The notes under the pieces are model-generated. The model was not told the DNA's origin. It ran no database searches and worked only from the letters and a program-made list of their open reading frames with translations. A program made the position numbers and the translations under genes. Source: Strongylocentrotus purpuratus (lineage: Eukaryota; Echinodermata; Echinoidea; Camarodonta; Strongylocentrotidae). From it: DNA of 64,000 bases. The stretch lies in the NCBI RefSeq assembly GCF_000002235.5, contig NW_022145612.1, positions 19,172,360-19,236,359 on the forward strand, read 5' to 3'. Shown piece by piece: positions 19,366-29,599 of the stretch; the first letter of the stretch is position 1; the number at the start of each line of letters is the position of its first letter.

Positions 19366-19552
19366 ATGAAAAGTGATGAATTTCTACTGAATGTGTATAG
19401 TCCAGACTCTGGCCGGTTCTTCAAAATATATTCTCTACAATTTATTCAAGCCGCCGAAGATGGCGTTATCAACGATTCTATACAGGGACATTAACTCATA
19501 TTATACACTCACCAGCCAATCTTAAGCACGTTTTCGCCGGGTGTCCTAATTA

Positions 19553-20254
19553 GAGGCTAAGTCCACTCCAAACATAATGTGCTTTGATTGGATGCAGAAA
19601 AAAAAAAGAGAAACAGAGCAAAAAAAGTTTGAGTAAAATCGGATAACTAATAAGGAAGTTATGATTTTTTTTTAAGTATGAAAAGGTATCGGGAACAATG
19701 GAAATCACTACACAAATTACCAATTTGGGTATTAGTATGTGACGTCCTTGCCTTACTATTCATCAATTCCTTTATATATTTTTATCCCATTAATTTCCCT
19801 TTTTATCCCCCAATACTAGATTACCCCATGCCTTTGCTCAGGTTAGATGATTTGTGTCATATTGCGTGCATAACATTTCACAAAATCTGTTATTAACTTT
19901 GAAGAGTCGACACTGTTTTCTGAATATTGCATATTCATAATCATTGATTTGTATATAATAGTAATAATAAAAATTCACATTTTTCATGATTTAACTGAAA
20001 AAAATTAATCTATAGTGCATCCATACAAAAACAAAATACTATCAATATAACAATAAAGTGGATAGTGAGGCAATGACGTCAAAGACTCATGAGTGAGTTG
20101 TCTATTTGTCTTATGATTTTCAAAGTTTTCATGTCATTAAAAATTCATAACTTTCTTAGTAGTTTACCGATTTTGCTCAAACATCTTTTGATTGGTATGT
20201 CTGCTTTTTCTGCTTCTATTGAAAGTAAGTAATAATTGGAGTGGACTTGCCCTT
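19553..20254. mobile_element. Non-autonomous TIR element with ~120-bp inverted arms and TA target duplication
   Basis: The left arm (aagtccactcc ... aaaatcgg ... aagttatga) is an imperfect inverted copy of the right arm (tcataactt ... ccgattttgctcaaac ... ggagtggactt). TA flanks both ends (19551-19552, 20255-20256). Short open frames in the centre show no transposase motif. Confidence 0.78.
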
Positions 20255-20407
20255 TAATGCCCACGCCATCTTCGGCTGGCAACAAGTAAGTAGAGGGAGG
20301 TCGTATATTGCGTTGGTGTGGTGGAGATTACAAGTTAAAAAGGCTAGATTCTGGACTAGTGTTATACTGAAGATGCCGTTTCGTCCTAATTATCAGGGCG
20401 ATGTTGC

Positions 20408-20482
20408 GATGCCCTTAATAAGGACAGTATCCTAAGGATAGTATCCTAAGGATAGTATCCTTAATAAGGATAGTATCCTTAC
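20408..20482. repeat. Short tandem palindromic repeat (ggatagtatcctta)n
   Basis: Three to four copies of the self-complementary unit ggatagtatcc separated by taataa or taa, lying 25 bases downstream of the GPCR stop codon on the opposite strand sense. Confidence 0.85.
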
Positions 20483-20506
20483 TACCCTTGCTCTGTAAAG
20501 ACAAAC

Positions 20507-21172
20507 TTATGGTGGGGTCACCGGTGTCTTCGTCTCCTGCTCGGTACCTTCCAGACCTCCTCCAAAGCGGCAAACTGGCAGCTGATTCCTAAACTCTGTC
20601 AGTCGGGACCAGAAGATAATGGGATTAAGCACCTGATTCAAGCATAAAATATTAAAGGAGACCCGGTCCACGTGAACGAACCAGACTCTGTCACCATACA
20701 GCTCTAACCCTTCCAAGATCTCCACGATACTCATTGGGATCCAACACAAGCAGGTCGAGGCGATCACGAGGCCGAACGTGAGGACGATCTTCTGATGAAC
20801 CTTGATCCGTTGCTGGAGGAACCTTTCGGATTGTCCCACATTTCGCGACGTCGACGATATCCTCTGATAAATGAAGGCATAACACGTTGCAGTTATAAGT
20901 ATGGCTGACCAGATGGTGGTCGTCAGAGTGAGCCTGGCAATGATAAGCTTAAAGTATTTTCCAAAGTAAGCGAGTAGGAAATAGAGGACGAAGACAAGGA
21001 GCCAACCACAGAGACAGACCAGGACCGATCGGCACGGGGTGATGATGTCACGATTTCCGAAGGGGTCTACCCGAAAGACGACGAATCGTTCGACAGCGAT
21101 TGCAAGTGTTGTCAGAATGGAGACTATCAGGCCAGTTGCGAAAAGGAGTTCAGTCCAAGGTTGGGGCGTCAG
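20507..21172 (-). CDS. Class A GPCR, exon 2 (TM3 to C-terminus)
   Basis: The minus-strand exon starts after the acceptor attgtatag at 21173 in phase 0 and runs 222 codons to a stop at 20507. It encodes TM3 (LLFATGLIVSILTTLAIAVE) ending in ERF in place of DRY, TM4 (LVCLCGWLLVFVLYFLLAYF), TM5 (TTTIWSAILITATCYAFIY), a basic third loop (RFLQQRIKVHQK), TM6 with the CWIP form of CWxP, and TM7 with NQVLNPIIF in place of NPxxY. A short tail without lipidation cysteines I can vouch for follows. There is no cysteine at the top of TM3 or in the second extracellular loop, so the usual disulfide is absent, as in melanocortin/EDG/cannabinoid-type receptors. The ligand is unknown. It joins exon 1 (28883-29089) in frame, giving a 290-residue receptor. 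Confidence 0.88.
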   Translation of the reverse strand: MTPQPWTELLFATGLIVSILTTLAIAVERFVVFRVDPFGNRDIITPCRSVLVCLCGWLLVFVLYFLLAYFGKYFKLIIARLTLTTTIWSAILITATCYAFIYQRISSTSRNVGQSERFLQQRIKVHQKIVLTFGLVIASTCLCWIPMSIVEILEGLELYGDRVWFVHVDRVSFNILCLNQVLNPIIFWSRLTEFRNQLPVCRFGGGLEGTEQETKTPVTPP

Positions 21173-21227
21173 CTATACAATAAGTAGAGAATAATGTGAG
21201 GGTAATATCACGTCCTTAATAGGCCTG

Positions 21228-21470
21228 TAACAAAAAGATGTTGTATTGCCCTTTGCGACCGACCCAAAAATCCTGATATTAACGATCGGCTTTTTTAAAA
21301 AGTTTCTTTTTTTAACCGTTTTTTAGAAGAAAAAAATATGTAAAAAAGCATTCAAAACTGAGAATGTAAGCCCACAGAGAGAGTTTTTTTTTTTAAAGAG
21401 AGAAAAAAGAAGATTTCTGACCGACCGACCCATGTTTTGGCACCTAACGGGCAATACAAGATCTTTTGTA
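21228..21470. mobile_element. Short TIR element in the GPCR intron
   Basis: acaaaaagatgttgtattgc on the left matches the complement of gggcaatacaagatcttttg on the right with one or two differences. The interior holds gaccgacc repeats near each end. It lies 55 bases from the GPCR exon 2 acceptor. Confidence 0.7.
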
Positions 21471-21568
21471 AGGACTTTTTGTAGCACCACAAAATTATCG
21501 TTTTTTTAATACTAAAAATTATATTTCTAATAATAAGTAGAACATAATGATCGTCAATTATTCCGTTA

Positions 21569-22100
21569 AAGGTACTATGTCCCTTTTGCAGCCAACCTCA
21601 AATGCTGTAGAACTTTGCAGGAATTATGAATATGTCATGTATGTCCTATCTGTGAAATTTAAACGTTAGCAGTGTCCTCATATTTAAATTATGCAAGGAA
21701 ACCCGTTTACTTGCTAGACTTCACTGTCAGACACTATTGAGTGACTGGCTGGCTTTTTTCTTCTTTGGTAATAACATACATGAAACGAGTTGTAAAGGAT
21801 ACATGAGCATTTGTCTACATCAATAACCCACTTCTTGTGATGGCCAAGATTAAACTGATTGAATCTTTGCGCAGCATAAAACGTATGACCATTCGGTACA
21901 ATTGTCTGAAAATCAAGACTATTACTTTTGGGCTCTATAGCCCTAAAGTCGATTTGACAACTAATAGTCGTTATTTTCCCACTTGAAGACATTTTCAAGC
22001 CCCAATTTTTTTGGGAAGTTTTAAATTAGTATTATCTTTCAAATGCAGTTGAAATTTAACCTTTTCATTTTTTGGGCCTGCAAATGGGACATAGTACCTT
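21569..22100. mobile_element. Non-autonomous TIR element with TA target duplication (532 bp)
   Basis: The termini aaggtactatgtccc and gggacatagtacctt are exact complements, extended inward with one mismatch to ~22 bp, and TA flanks both ends. An open frame of 94 codons inside shows no transposase or other motif and I regard it as chance. Confidence 0.85.
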
Positions 22101-22335
22101 TATCCAACAATAAATGTATTAGCAGACACGCTTTCCGTCTTTTGTACTATAAAAACAATATGCGTAATAAAATAATGTATGACTTCTCAAATTTAAGAGG
22201 AATCTCAAGGGTTGTGTAAGATACTAATCTCTGTTTTGAAAGGACATTTTTTGTTTCAGTTGACGATCGGAGTATGACGACAGAAGCGATGGTTTTTTGG
22301 TTGAATTTTTGGTCTGCCGAGTGGGGGCGTAACAA

Positions 22336-23120
22336 TTTATCTGCACATGATTCTCTTTAAGTCATCTTTCTGATATGCATTCGATAATTTAGTATTCCAG
22401 ACAAGCCCAATGTTGTGAGTATAATTTGAACATACGATGTTGATAATTAATATTTAGCCGTCAGTTTGAGTTGGGTGTTGGTTTTATACTGTTCATAGTT
22501 TTCAGATAATATGATGTATCAAACTTGTTATGAAAGTGATTTATACGCACGGTAACTTTGTATGATGCATTACACGTGCAGTTACATAATGGGGTGCATG
22601 TGTGTAGTGCTATGGGGATAGTCTGCTGTACAGACCGTGTTGTGTTATTTTAATATCATTTATATATAAGAGGCAGTTGTATAAAGTGACAGAATGAAGA
22701 TAAATTCTGGTAACTGTAGACATGTATATAAAGAGGAATTTAGGGTAATTTTGTGTAGAGCCAAAAGGGTCGTTTTATCATGCACACAAATACAATAGTG
22801 AACAAAGGAAATTCAAGCAGCCATATTAGGGTATCATAAATTTATTATTCATATATTATGATGCTAAGGAAATATAACATAGTCTTTAGAGGGCGTTGAT
22901 ATTTCATTTTGGAACAGTGTAATATGTAATTTCAGTAAAGAACTAAACATGCATTAATCATACAACTAATTCGATGCAAGATTATTTGTAAACACAGTTA
23001 AAAATTAACATATTATTTTTGATTGTTTAATTCTGATTAAATTTCAGGTTGAACCGCCTTTTGTTAACTGTATCACAACAAAATTGTCGCTCGTTATCGA
23101 TGTGCTGTCAGTCTGATTGG
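22336..23120. other. Unassigned intron sequence
   Basis: AT-rich GPCR intron sequence with no exon-like frame, RNA gene or terminal repeat seen. Confidence 0.5.
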
Positions 23121-23739
23121 TAATGCCTGGATTACATTTGGCCTGCGATTAGTCTACGGAGCCCGTATCCTGCCCGTATCCCCTTTTCCGTGCGGCCTCT
23201 GTGCGGAGGCAGAAGGCGGCCGTGAGATTTTCGTACGGATTCACGGGCTCCGCAGCCTTTACGATTTTGTTTCGCGAGAAGTTAAACAAATTTGAAAAAA
23301 TCGTAAGCCCGTAGCCCGAATGCATGTCGTAGGTGGCATTGCACAATCCCCGCACGGGCATTGCCCGGAGGCCTCGCACTGATTGTGCAGCAAACGTACG
23401 ATTTTTCGGTGAACATGGGGATACGGCGGCTTTACGGTCACCGCGCCTTCTCCGCGTAACCTTTGCACAGAAGCTGCACGGGCTTCGTACGATGTCCGTG
23501 CGGAGGCTGCGGAGACTGCACGGCTACTGCATTCAAATTGCAAGATTTCCGTACAATCTCCGAGCAGTCTCTGTAAGGATTTGCCCCGACCTGCCCCCGA
23601 GGGCCAATCCAATAAATGGCACGACGCTCGTAGATAATGTAAACACAAACATCGTAGCCCGTAGCCTCCTACGATGTCTACGAAAAATCGTAGACTAATT
23701 TATCGTACGGCGCCCGGGACAAATGTAATCCAGGCATTA
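23121..23739. mobile_element. GC-rich non-autonomous TIR element with perfect 20-bp termini
   Basis: taatgcctggattacatttg at 23121-23140 is the exact complement of 23720-23739; the outermost TA is probably the target duplication. The interior is GC-rich in an AT-rich setting and full of short direct and inverted variants of cgtagcccgtagcc, cgtacgat and tgcggaggc. Open frames through it on both strands are repeat artefacts without a recognisable domain. Confidence 0.88.
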
Positions 23740-24127
23740 GTTATACGCTACAGGTTGACAACAATAGTTTTCTTTTACAGTTACCATTGATTGTTTTCAT
23801 CCAAAAGAACACCTTCTGCGGTCACAATGAGAAATTGTCAACTTTTCATATACTATAGAATTTAATGGTATGGCAATATATGATTGTCACCAGTGTGGGC
23901 TTCGAAAATAAATGTACTACATAAGCTTGCCATAACTAATTAATTTTTTTAAGTGCCTACTCGAGAGATACGGGTTTCAGATTATGACGAATTGTTTATT
24001 TCCATCAGATATAGGATGTCTGAACGAATAAGAAACCGGCATAACTAGTGTTTAGAACTTTAAATCTATACTAAAGATCTTACATGCAGTTGTACGTATC
24101 TACGTTACCATTAATTTCGTCCAATCC

Positions 24128-24282
24128 ACGCGTATTTCTTATCTCTAAAAAAGATGTCATCATTTTTTCAAGGTATCTCATCAACTGTTACCCACTTATG
24201 TCTACCAAGTGGGTAAAGGTTGACGCAATACCTTGAAGAAAAAAAATTGCTTTTTTTTCTAAGAGATAAGAAATACGCATCT
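24128..24282. mobile_element. Foldback element (~155 bp palindrome)
   Basis: The outer arms cgtatttcttatctct and agagataagaaatacg pair exactly. The inner arms ttcaaggtat/ataccttgaa and acccactt/aagtgggt also pair, around a 9-base centre. The whole unit would fold into one long hairpin. Confidence 0.85.
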
Positions 24283-24459
24283 AGATTAGAAGAAATTAAT
24301 GTTAACTTTCCAATTCATATGACCTTCTTGAATATTGTCGGGGGAATATGATGAGGATGAGATGGGTATATAAAGATTTAGATAAGATCTGTTTCTCTGA
24401 TCTTTGTTGGAAGGGAGGAATAAAGTTTTTTTTTTTAATTGTATTAATATTACCAGTTT

Positions 24460-25640
24460 GGAGGTCTGAGAATGATGAATTTTGAGATGTTGATTAAAGC
24501 ACAAAGTTTTATGTTGGTTAAAAACTTTCATGATATGAAATGGAAGCAGCATTTTAATTATGATACAAAACACTCGGGAGTGAAATTCATATTTCCACTT
24601 GACAATCTCCTGGGACTATTGAAGGCAATATTGCCACAATTTCATATTAATTTATTTCAAGTTTGGATGGATACGAGGGATTTTCAGATGAAATATGAAT
24701 CATATAAAAGACATGTAGGACCTCTCATTGTAATAACAAATTTATATGAGTAAAAAGGAATTGCATATCTTACAAGAACCTTTTTGATAACAAAATATAG
24801 AGATTAAAACGTATAATAGATCTAAGTGGAAACTTGAGATTTGATGCATATTTCCAACAGCTGGGATTGAATTTAAATTACTTTAAAATAATACAAATAA
24901 TTTATGAACCACTTCGAGTCAGCTAGAAAAGAGTATGATAAAAGAGAGTGATACAGTTCGCGATGTACAAGGAATTGCGTTTGTACTCGGAAAATATGTG
25001 ATATTGTATTAAAAATATCATTTCGAAATTTCTTAAACGCAAATCAATATTCAACAAGTATTTTTTAAAGGATAAGCATTCTCAAAAAGACATCGAAAAC
25101 GTTTTTAACAGACCAAAACAATGTACGTTAAATAGCGGATAAAGGAAGTTCCAATTTAAATTATTGCATAGAATTATTAGAATAACTTTAACACAAATCA
25201 TCATTTTTATCAATTTGGAATTGCCCAAGCTTTATTATTGTCATTTATTTTGTGAATGTGAAAAAGTTCCTTTGATATTTGGAACGACTTTGATAATATA
25301 TTTTTACTTTAAAAAAAAAAGCTAATCTAAGTAATTAAGATTTTTTTTAATAGATTACATTAATTGATCAAGAAAAGGAGCAATTGGAAAACCATTTTTG
25401 ATTTCAGGTAGAGTATTTGATTTTTATGGGAAGAGAACGGAGAATCCATCTATAACCATGGATGAAATTAAATGCAAGTTCAAAGAAGATGAATTGAAGG
25501 AAAAGGAAATATCTCATGCATCTGAGAAAATGGGAAAACTCTGAAGTTTTAAGGAGAGAGAGAAAGGGAGATGTATGTTGAGAAATATAAAAATCAAAAT
25601 TTTAAAGAGTCTTCAGGTTTAATTTGAATAAAAAAAAAAC
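24460..25640 (+). mobile_element. Degraded Tx1/L1-like LINE, 3' part of ORF2
   Basis: Frame pieces resemble the region downstream of the reverse transcriptase in L1/Tx1 ORF2 proteins. They are MLVKNFHDMKWKQHFNYD, GVKFIFPLDNLLGLL, LPQFHINLFQVWMD at 24515-24680, and later (25150-25290) QFKLLHRIIRITLTQ and a HLFCECEKV block like the terminal C-x-x-C/H-L-F-x-E-C motif. Stops and frame changes interrupt it throughout, so it is an old dead copy. The match is by pattern only; the 5' end is undefined. Confidence 0.5.
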
Positions 25641-26581
25641 AATGATTGTTCTAGTTTTAGATGATTAAATAACTTTGTAGTGCGGTAATGTTTTCCCATT
25701 TCGTCATTTTGCTATATTTCAGTCACAAACATTAAGAAATTATGAATTATGAATTAGGTTGTATTTATATTCGTTTATCAAATGATAAAAAAGCTATGTT
25801 ATAATCATGTTTCAGTTTGTATGAGCTAAGACTATGTAAATTGCGTTGCGTCTATTTCATGAACGAAAATTTTTTTCGAGTTTTCAGAAATAAAATTAAT
25901 GAATACAAAAAAATGCGATCGATCAATAAATTCAACATCTATGAAGAATAAACTATGTTTTTAAATTATTATGTGATAAAGGGTAAAAATATTGTTCCAA
26001 CTTTCCAACTCTATTTTATCAGGAAAATAGTCTGGCAAACAAAAAGTGAGAACATTTTTGTTTTCATGTCCTACGGCATGGGTTCTCAACAGGTTTGCTT
26101 GACAGTCCAGATATGATTTCAATGAAAGCTAAAAGGTCCGAAACATTGGACAAATTTAGATTACTTAATCAATTATTTTCATACCTTACGTATCTTTACA
26201 CGAAAGTCAAAAGTTCTAGTATGCCTGTAGGGTATATCACTGGGGAGAGTCCGAAAATGGCACTGTTTACCAGCAATAAGCTGCTTAAACCAGCAAACAT
26301 TAGCACGAAAGGAGTGATTGGGAGACGAAGTCATTGATGCACATGTTCAGACAATCTACTCCTAAAATTAACAGTAATGGCACTTGCATGTATATATACA
26401 TATAAAAATATAAAAATTAGGCTTGCTTTAACTTATAGGTCTAAGGCTGATCTAATGAAAATTGTTTTTTGACGCTATGCAGTGCCCATGGTAGCGTTAA
26501 AGTTGCATAAATTTTGTATACAAAGATAGGGAGCGGGGTGAATTTTCCCCCCGACCCCTCTAAAGCCCCACTGTACTACTT
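25641..26581. other. Unassigned intron sequence
   Basis: AT-rich GPCR intron sequence between the Tx1-like and L2-like fragments. No exon, RNA gene or terminal repeat was identified. Confidence 0.5.
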
Positions 26582-27525
26582 GTGCCCTCTATATCCTGGT
26601 TAGTATCTAATGGCCTTAAGCTGAATGATGATCAATCTGTGTTTTTATTATTAGGTTCCAAGCACATGTTAGGGAAGGTTGACTATAAATCGTGTCATCT
26701 CCATATTGGAAAAACGTGTATCACTCCATCAAAAACAGCTCGTAATTTGGGTGTAATATTTGATCAGGAAATGTCCTTTCGTAGTCACATAACACATGTT
26801 CAACAGAGTGTAAGGTACCAATTACGTAATCTAAGTTTCATAAGAAAGTGTTTATCTAAACCTGCGGCTGAGATCTTAATTCATGCTTTAATTTCTTCTC
26901 GTTTAGATTTTGCAAATTCATTGTTCTGTAACCTTCCAAAAAAAGATGTCACAAAACTGCAACGACTTCAAAATTCTGCAGCCCGCCTATTAACATTCAC
27001 TAAGAAATCTGATTCCATATCACCAATTCTCCGTTCTCTCCATTGGTTGCCAGTTGAAAAAAGGATTATTTTTAAAATTATGTTACTCGTACATCATTCA
27101 GTTTACTCTCTTTCTTCCCCTGCATACCTGAGCAACTCTGTTTCAAAATACAACCCCACACGAAGTCTTCGCTCCTCATCAGACACACTATTACTTAATA
27201 CACCCAGAATAAAACATGCTTGGGGGGAACGGGCTTTCTCAGCCATGGGTCCAAAACTGTGGAATAAGCTCCCTCTAAAATTACGTCAACTGTCATCGAC
27301 AGAAACATTCAAATTACAACTAAAAACCTATTTGTTTCTTTCGTTGTAATTATCGCAATATTTTAATTTACTATGTCTAGGAGAATTCCGAATTTGTTTT
27401 TCGGTTTATTGTTTTTTCTTTCTCATGCCTGTTACATGTACTCTTTTCTAAGCGCCATGAGCACCGAAAGGTGGACCTGTGCGCTATACAAGTAGCCACT
27501 ATTATTATATTATTATTATTATATA
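26582..27525 (+). mobile_element. 5'-truncated L2-like LINE (RT C-terminus + 3' UTR)
   Basis: The frame 26582-27349 encodes the part of the reverse transcriptase beyond the catalytic YADD: WLVSNGLKLND, ARNLGVIFDQEMSF, then LIHALISSRLDFANSLFCNL, KLQRLQNSAARLL, LRSLHWLPVEKRIIFK, YNPTRSLRSSSD and WGERAFSAMGPKLWNKLP, ending TYLFLSL. This order is characteristic of L2/CR1-clade elements. No stop interrupts the ~255 codons, but the endonuclease and RT core are missing. The first in-frame codon is not ATG, so this is a 5' truncation, not a gene. The 3' UTR matches 15883-16074 and ends in (ATT)n at ~27515. It lies in the GPCR intron, antisense to the host gene. Confidence 0.9.
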
Positions 27526-27529
27526 GCAA

Positions 27530-27672
27530 ACAATGCCTAATCGGTGCATGTTGGTCCCCCATGATCCTCTTTTTCTTATGTTATTGAGTGCTGATTTGAT
27601 GAGATAACCACCTGTCAGTGGCCTTGCAGGTAGGTCTAATCCCCCTGGCCAAATTAGTACAGACGGCCTTTA
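27530..27672 (-). repeat. Copy of the dispersed repeat also at 19200 and 4093
   Basis: The reverse complement matches 19200-19345, including gttatctcatca and the cctttaa-to-accgattaggcat span. It directly follows the (ATT)n tail of the L2-like LINE. Confidence 0.7.
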
Positions 27673-28004
27673 AGGTTAAAAAAATCACAGAGCCTCCTGG
27701 GCGGTTCGGATTGACACGCCCCGCGGTACGGACTTTGATAAACCCTGTCCTACTGAATCCAGCCGGGGGTCTCAGTCAATCTGACGAATTTCTGACGAAT
27801 TTCATCTGCCATTAACTAAAACTTTACTTGCTTAATCCATATTCACTTAAGCAGGCCCTAGGCTATGGACCATTCTTGATGTTAGCATCAAGAATGCCCC
27901 CAGTTTAAATTCTTTTAAATTCAAATTTTAAAAAAAAATGGCGTAATTATCGAGCGTTAGCTCTCCCTCTTTAAATTTATTTAACTCAATAAAATACATT
28001 TGGA

Positions 28005-28395
28005 TATTTTGATTCATTTTGTACTGGCCATCTGTATTCTAGTCGGCCCGTGTTGTGTTGTGTGTGTTATAGGTAAGAGCCCTGCCCTCCCTCGTTCCTT
28101 GTCTCCCTTCTTTCCCTGTCCCTTTCACTCCTTCTATGTTATGTCTATTTGGTTTATGTATTTGTGCGTTCCTTTATCATTTATATACTATTTTTGCAAC
28201 TATAAGTTATAGGGGGCTGCAATCTACAAGCCCAGCTTTTCAGCAGTCCCCTCCATGACCAACCTGTTTTATATGCCTGGTGTACACTGTGGACCAATTA
28301 CAAATATATTGTTAAGTTTCATTGTTTTACTATGTACTTTATTTATTTTGTTGGAAATGGAAATAAACGAAATGAAATGAAAATGAAATGAAATA
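28005..28395 (+). mobile_element. 3' UTR of a CR1/Jockey-type LINE
   Basis: Contains a hairpin whose outer stem AGGGGGCTGC/GCAGTCCCCT (28211-28252, 10 pairs with one G-U) encloses the same AAGC-cca-GCTT inner hairpin as in the LINE at 11581-11618. It ends in ggaaataaacgaaatgaaat repeats, a tandem-type 3' tail. No coding part is recognisable. Confidence 0.65.
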
Positions 28396-28882
28396 TAAAT
28401 ACTGTAAGCATGCGTGACCAAGAAAACGCGTACAAAGAGTTGCTTTTTTGTGTGATTCATTTTACCGTGTCATCAACTTAAATGGTAATCCCTATCGCAC
28501 TTCAATGTGCTCATGGGGCTACAATAATTATTTTACAATACTTGTGTAGGAGTACACTTTTTTGAAATACCCGTTTAGAGTGTGAATTCTTGAGGAAAAA
28601 AACACGCGAAATCCTCATTTAGGGTGTATTTTAGCTTCAGAAGAAATCCTCGTTTAGTGGGTGTCTGGAAAACCTGTGGTCATGTATGCCTACGGTATTT
28701 CTACCTGACTGAGTCCCCCCCCCCCCCCCCGGGTACCGAATATAAAGGGAGTTTGATATGTGTCATTGCACAACAGCAATATATTTATCAGATAAAAGAC
28801 GTAATTTCATGAAGAAAGAGAGAGAAAAAAGTTATATCAATTAAGAGAAAGAGAATAGATAGTGAGATGGTTGGAGACTTAC

Positions 28883-29089
28883 CTCTTTGGAAATTCTCGG
28901 CACATAAGTCATCACGATACCCAACGATGCGATGAAATCGCAAAAAGAAAGATGAAAAGTGAACATATTTTTCTGCTTTCGTAACGCAGCGTAACCCAAT
29001 ATGGCAGACATCGAAAGTAAATTCAATACTACCGCTGAAGCAGAAATTGCCAGTGGGAACACTAGCGAGACAGTATCCAGGACACTCAT
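28883..29089 (-). CDS. Class A GPCR, exon 1 (start, TM1, TM2)
   Basis: Minus-strand ATG at 29089 (A at -3) opens 69 codons ending at a strong donor (GAG|GTAAGT at 28883/28882, phase 0). The seven-residue N-terminus is followed by TM1 (VSLVFPLAISASAVVLNLLS; the usual GN is LN here), a short basic loop (YAALRKQKN), and TM2 (FTFHLSFCDFIASLGIVM, with the conserved LAxAD as LSFCD). Joining to exon 2 at 21172 is in frame and places TM3 after a very short extracellular loop (RISKE-LTPQPW). The short N-terminus has no signal peptide or glycosylation sites. The two exons are separated by a 7.7-kb intron filled with transposons. I cannot exclude a small additional exon, but the phases and helix order are satisfied without one. 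Confidence 0.82.
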
Positions 29090-29419
29090 GGTACTATGCT
29101 TTTTTGATTATCTCGTGAAAAGTTAGAAATATATTTGTGTATCACTAAATCAGTGAAGTTAAAATGCAGATACGGAAAATTTCGAATAAAAATAATGTTT
29201 AGCGGTTTTACCGACCTAAAAGTACTTAACGTCAATTTTTTTGTTAAATGATAACATTCATAATTATGCCCTACTAAACAGCCTCCTTGTACCTTCGCAA
29301 AACCTTCCTGAATAAAAGTTGTATGATATATTTTGCACAAAGCTGACGATGATAAGGTTCTAACTAAGTGCTCAGTAGAGAAAATACTAAGAAACATTAC
29401 GTTATGTAACTGCTCAGCC

Positions 29420-29575
29420 AACATGAGATTGTGTGTGTGCGTGTGCGTGGTTGCGTTTGCGTTTACGCGCGGGCTTGTGTTTGATTTGCGTAAGGGCCAT
29501 AGACAAATACAGTAGTGGCGTGTGTTTGTGTGCGTGTGTGCGGGTGTGGGCGTGTGTGAGAGTGTGTCGTGACGA
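29420..29575. repeat. (GT)n-rich microsatellite
   Basis: Two blocks of imperfect GT repeats with GC steps, ~330 bases upstream of the GPCR start codon. Such alternating purine-pyrimidine sequence can adopt Z-DNA. Confidence 0.9.
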
Positions 29576-29599
29576 AGTGATGTGATTTTTTCCCACCTC

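Noticed and set aside
21714-21998. 94-codon minus-strand frame within a TIR element
   Set aside because: No transposase motif, no similarity I recognise, and the element is too short to be autonomous.
23149-23698. Overlapping frames of 76-129 codons on both strands
   Set aside because: All lie inside the GC-rich MITE and reflect its internal repeats; a high-GC stretch has few stops by chance.
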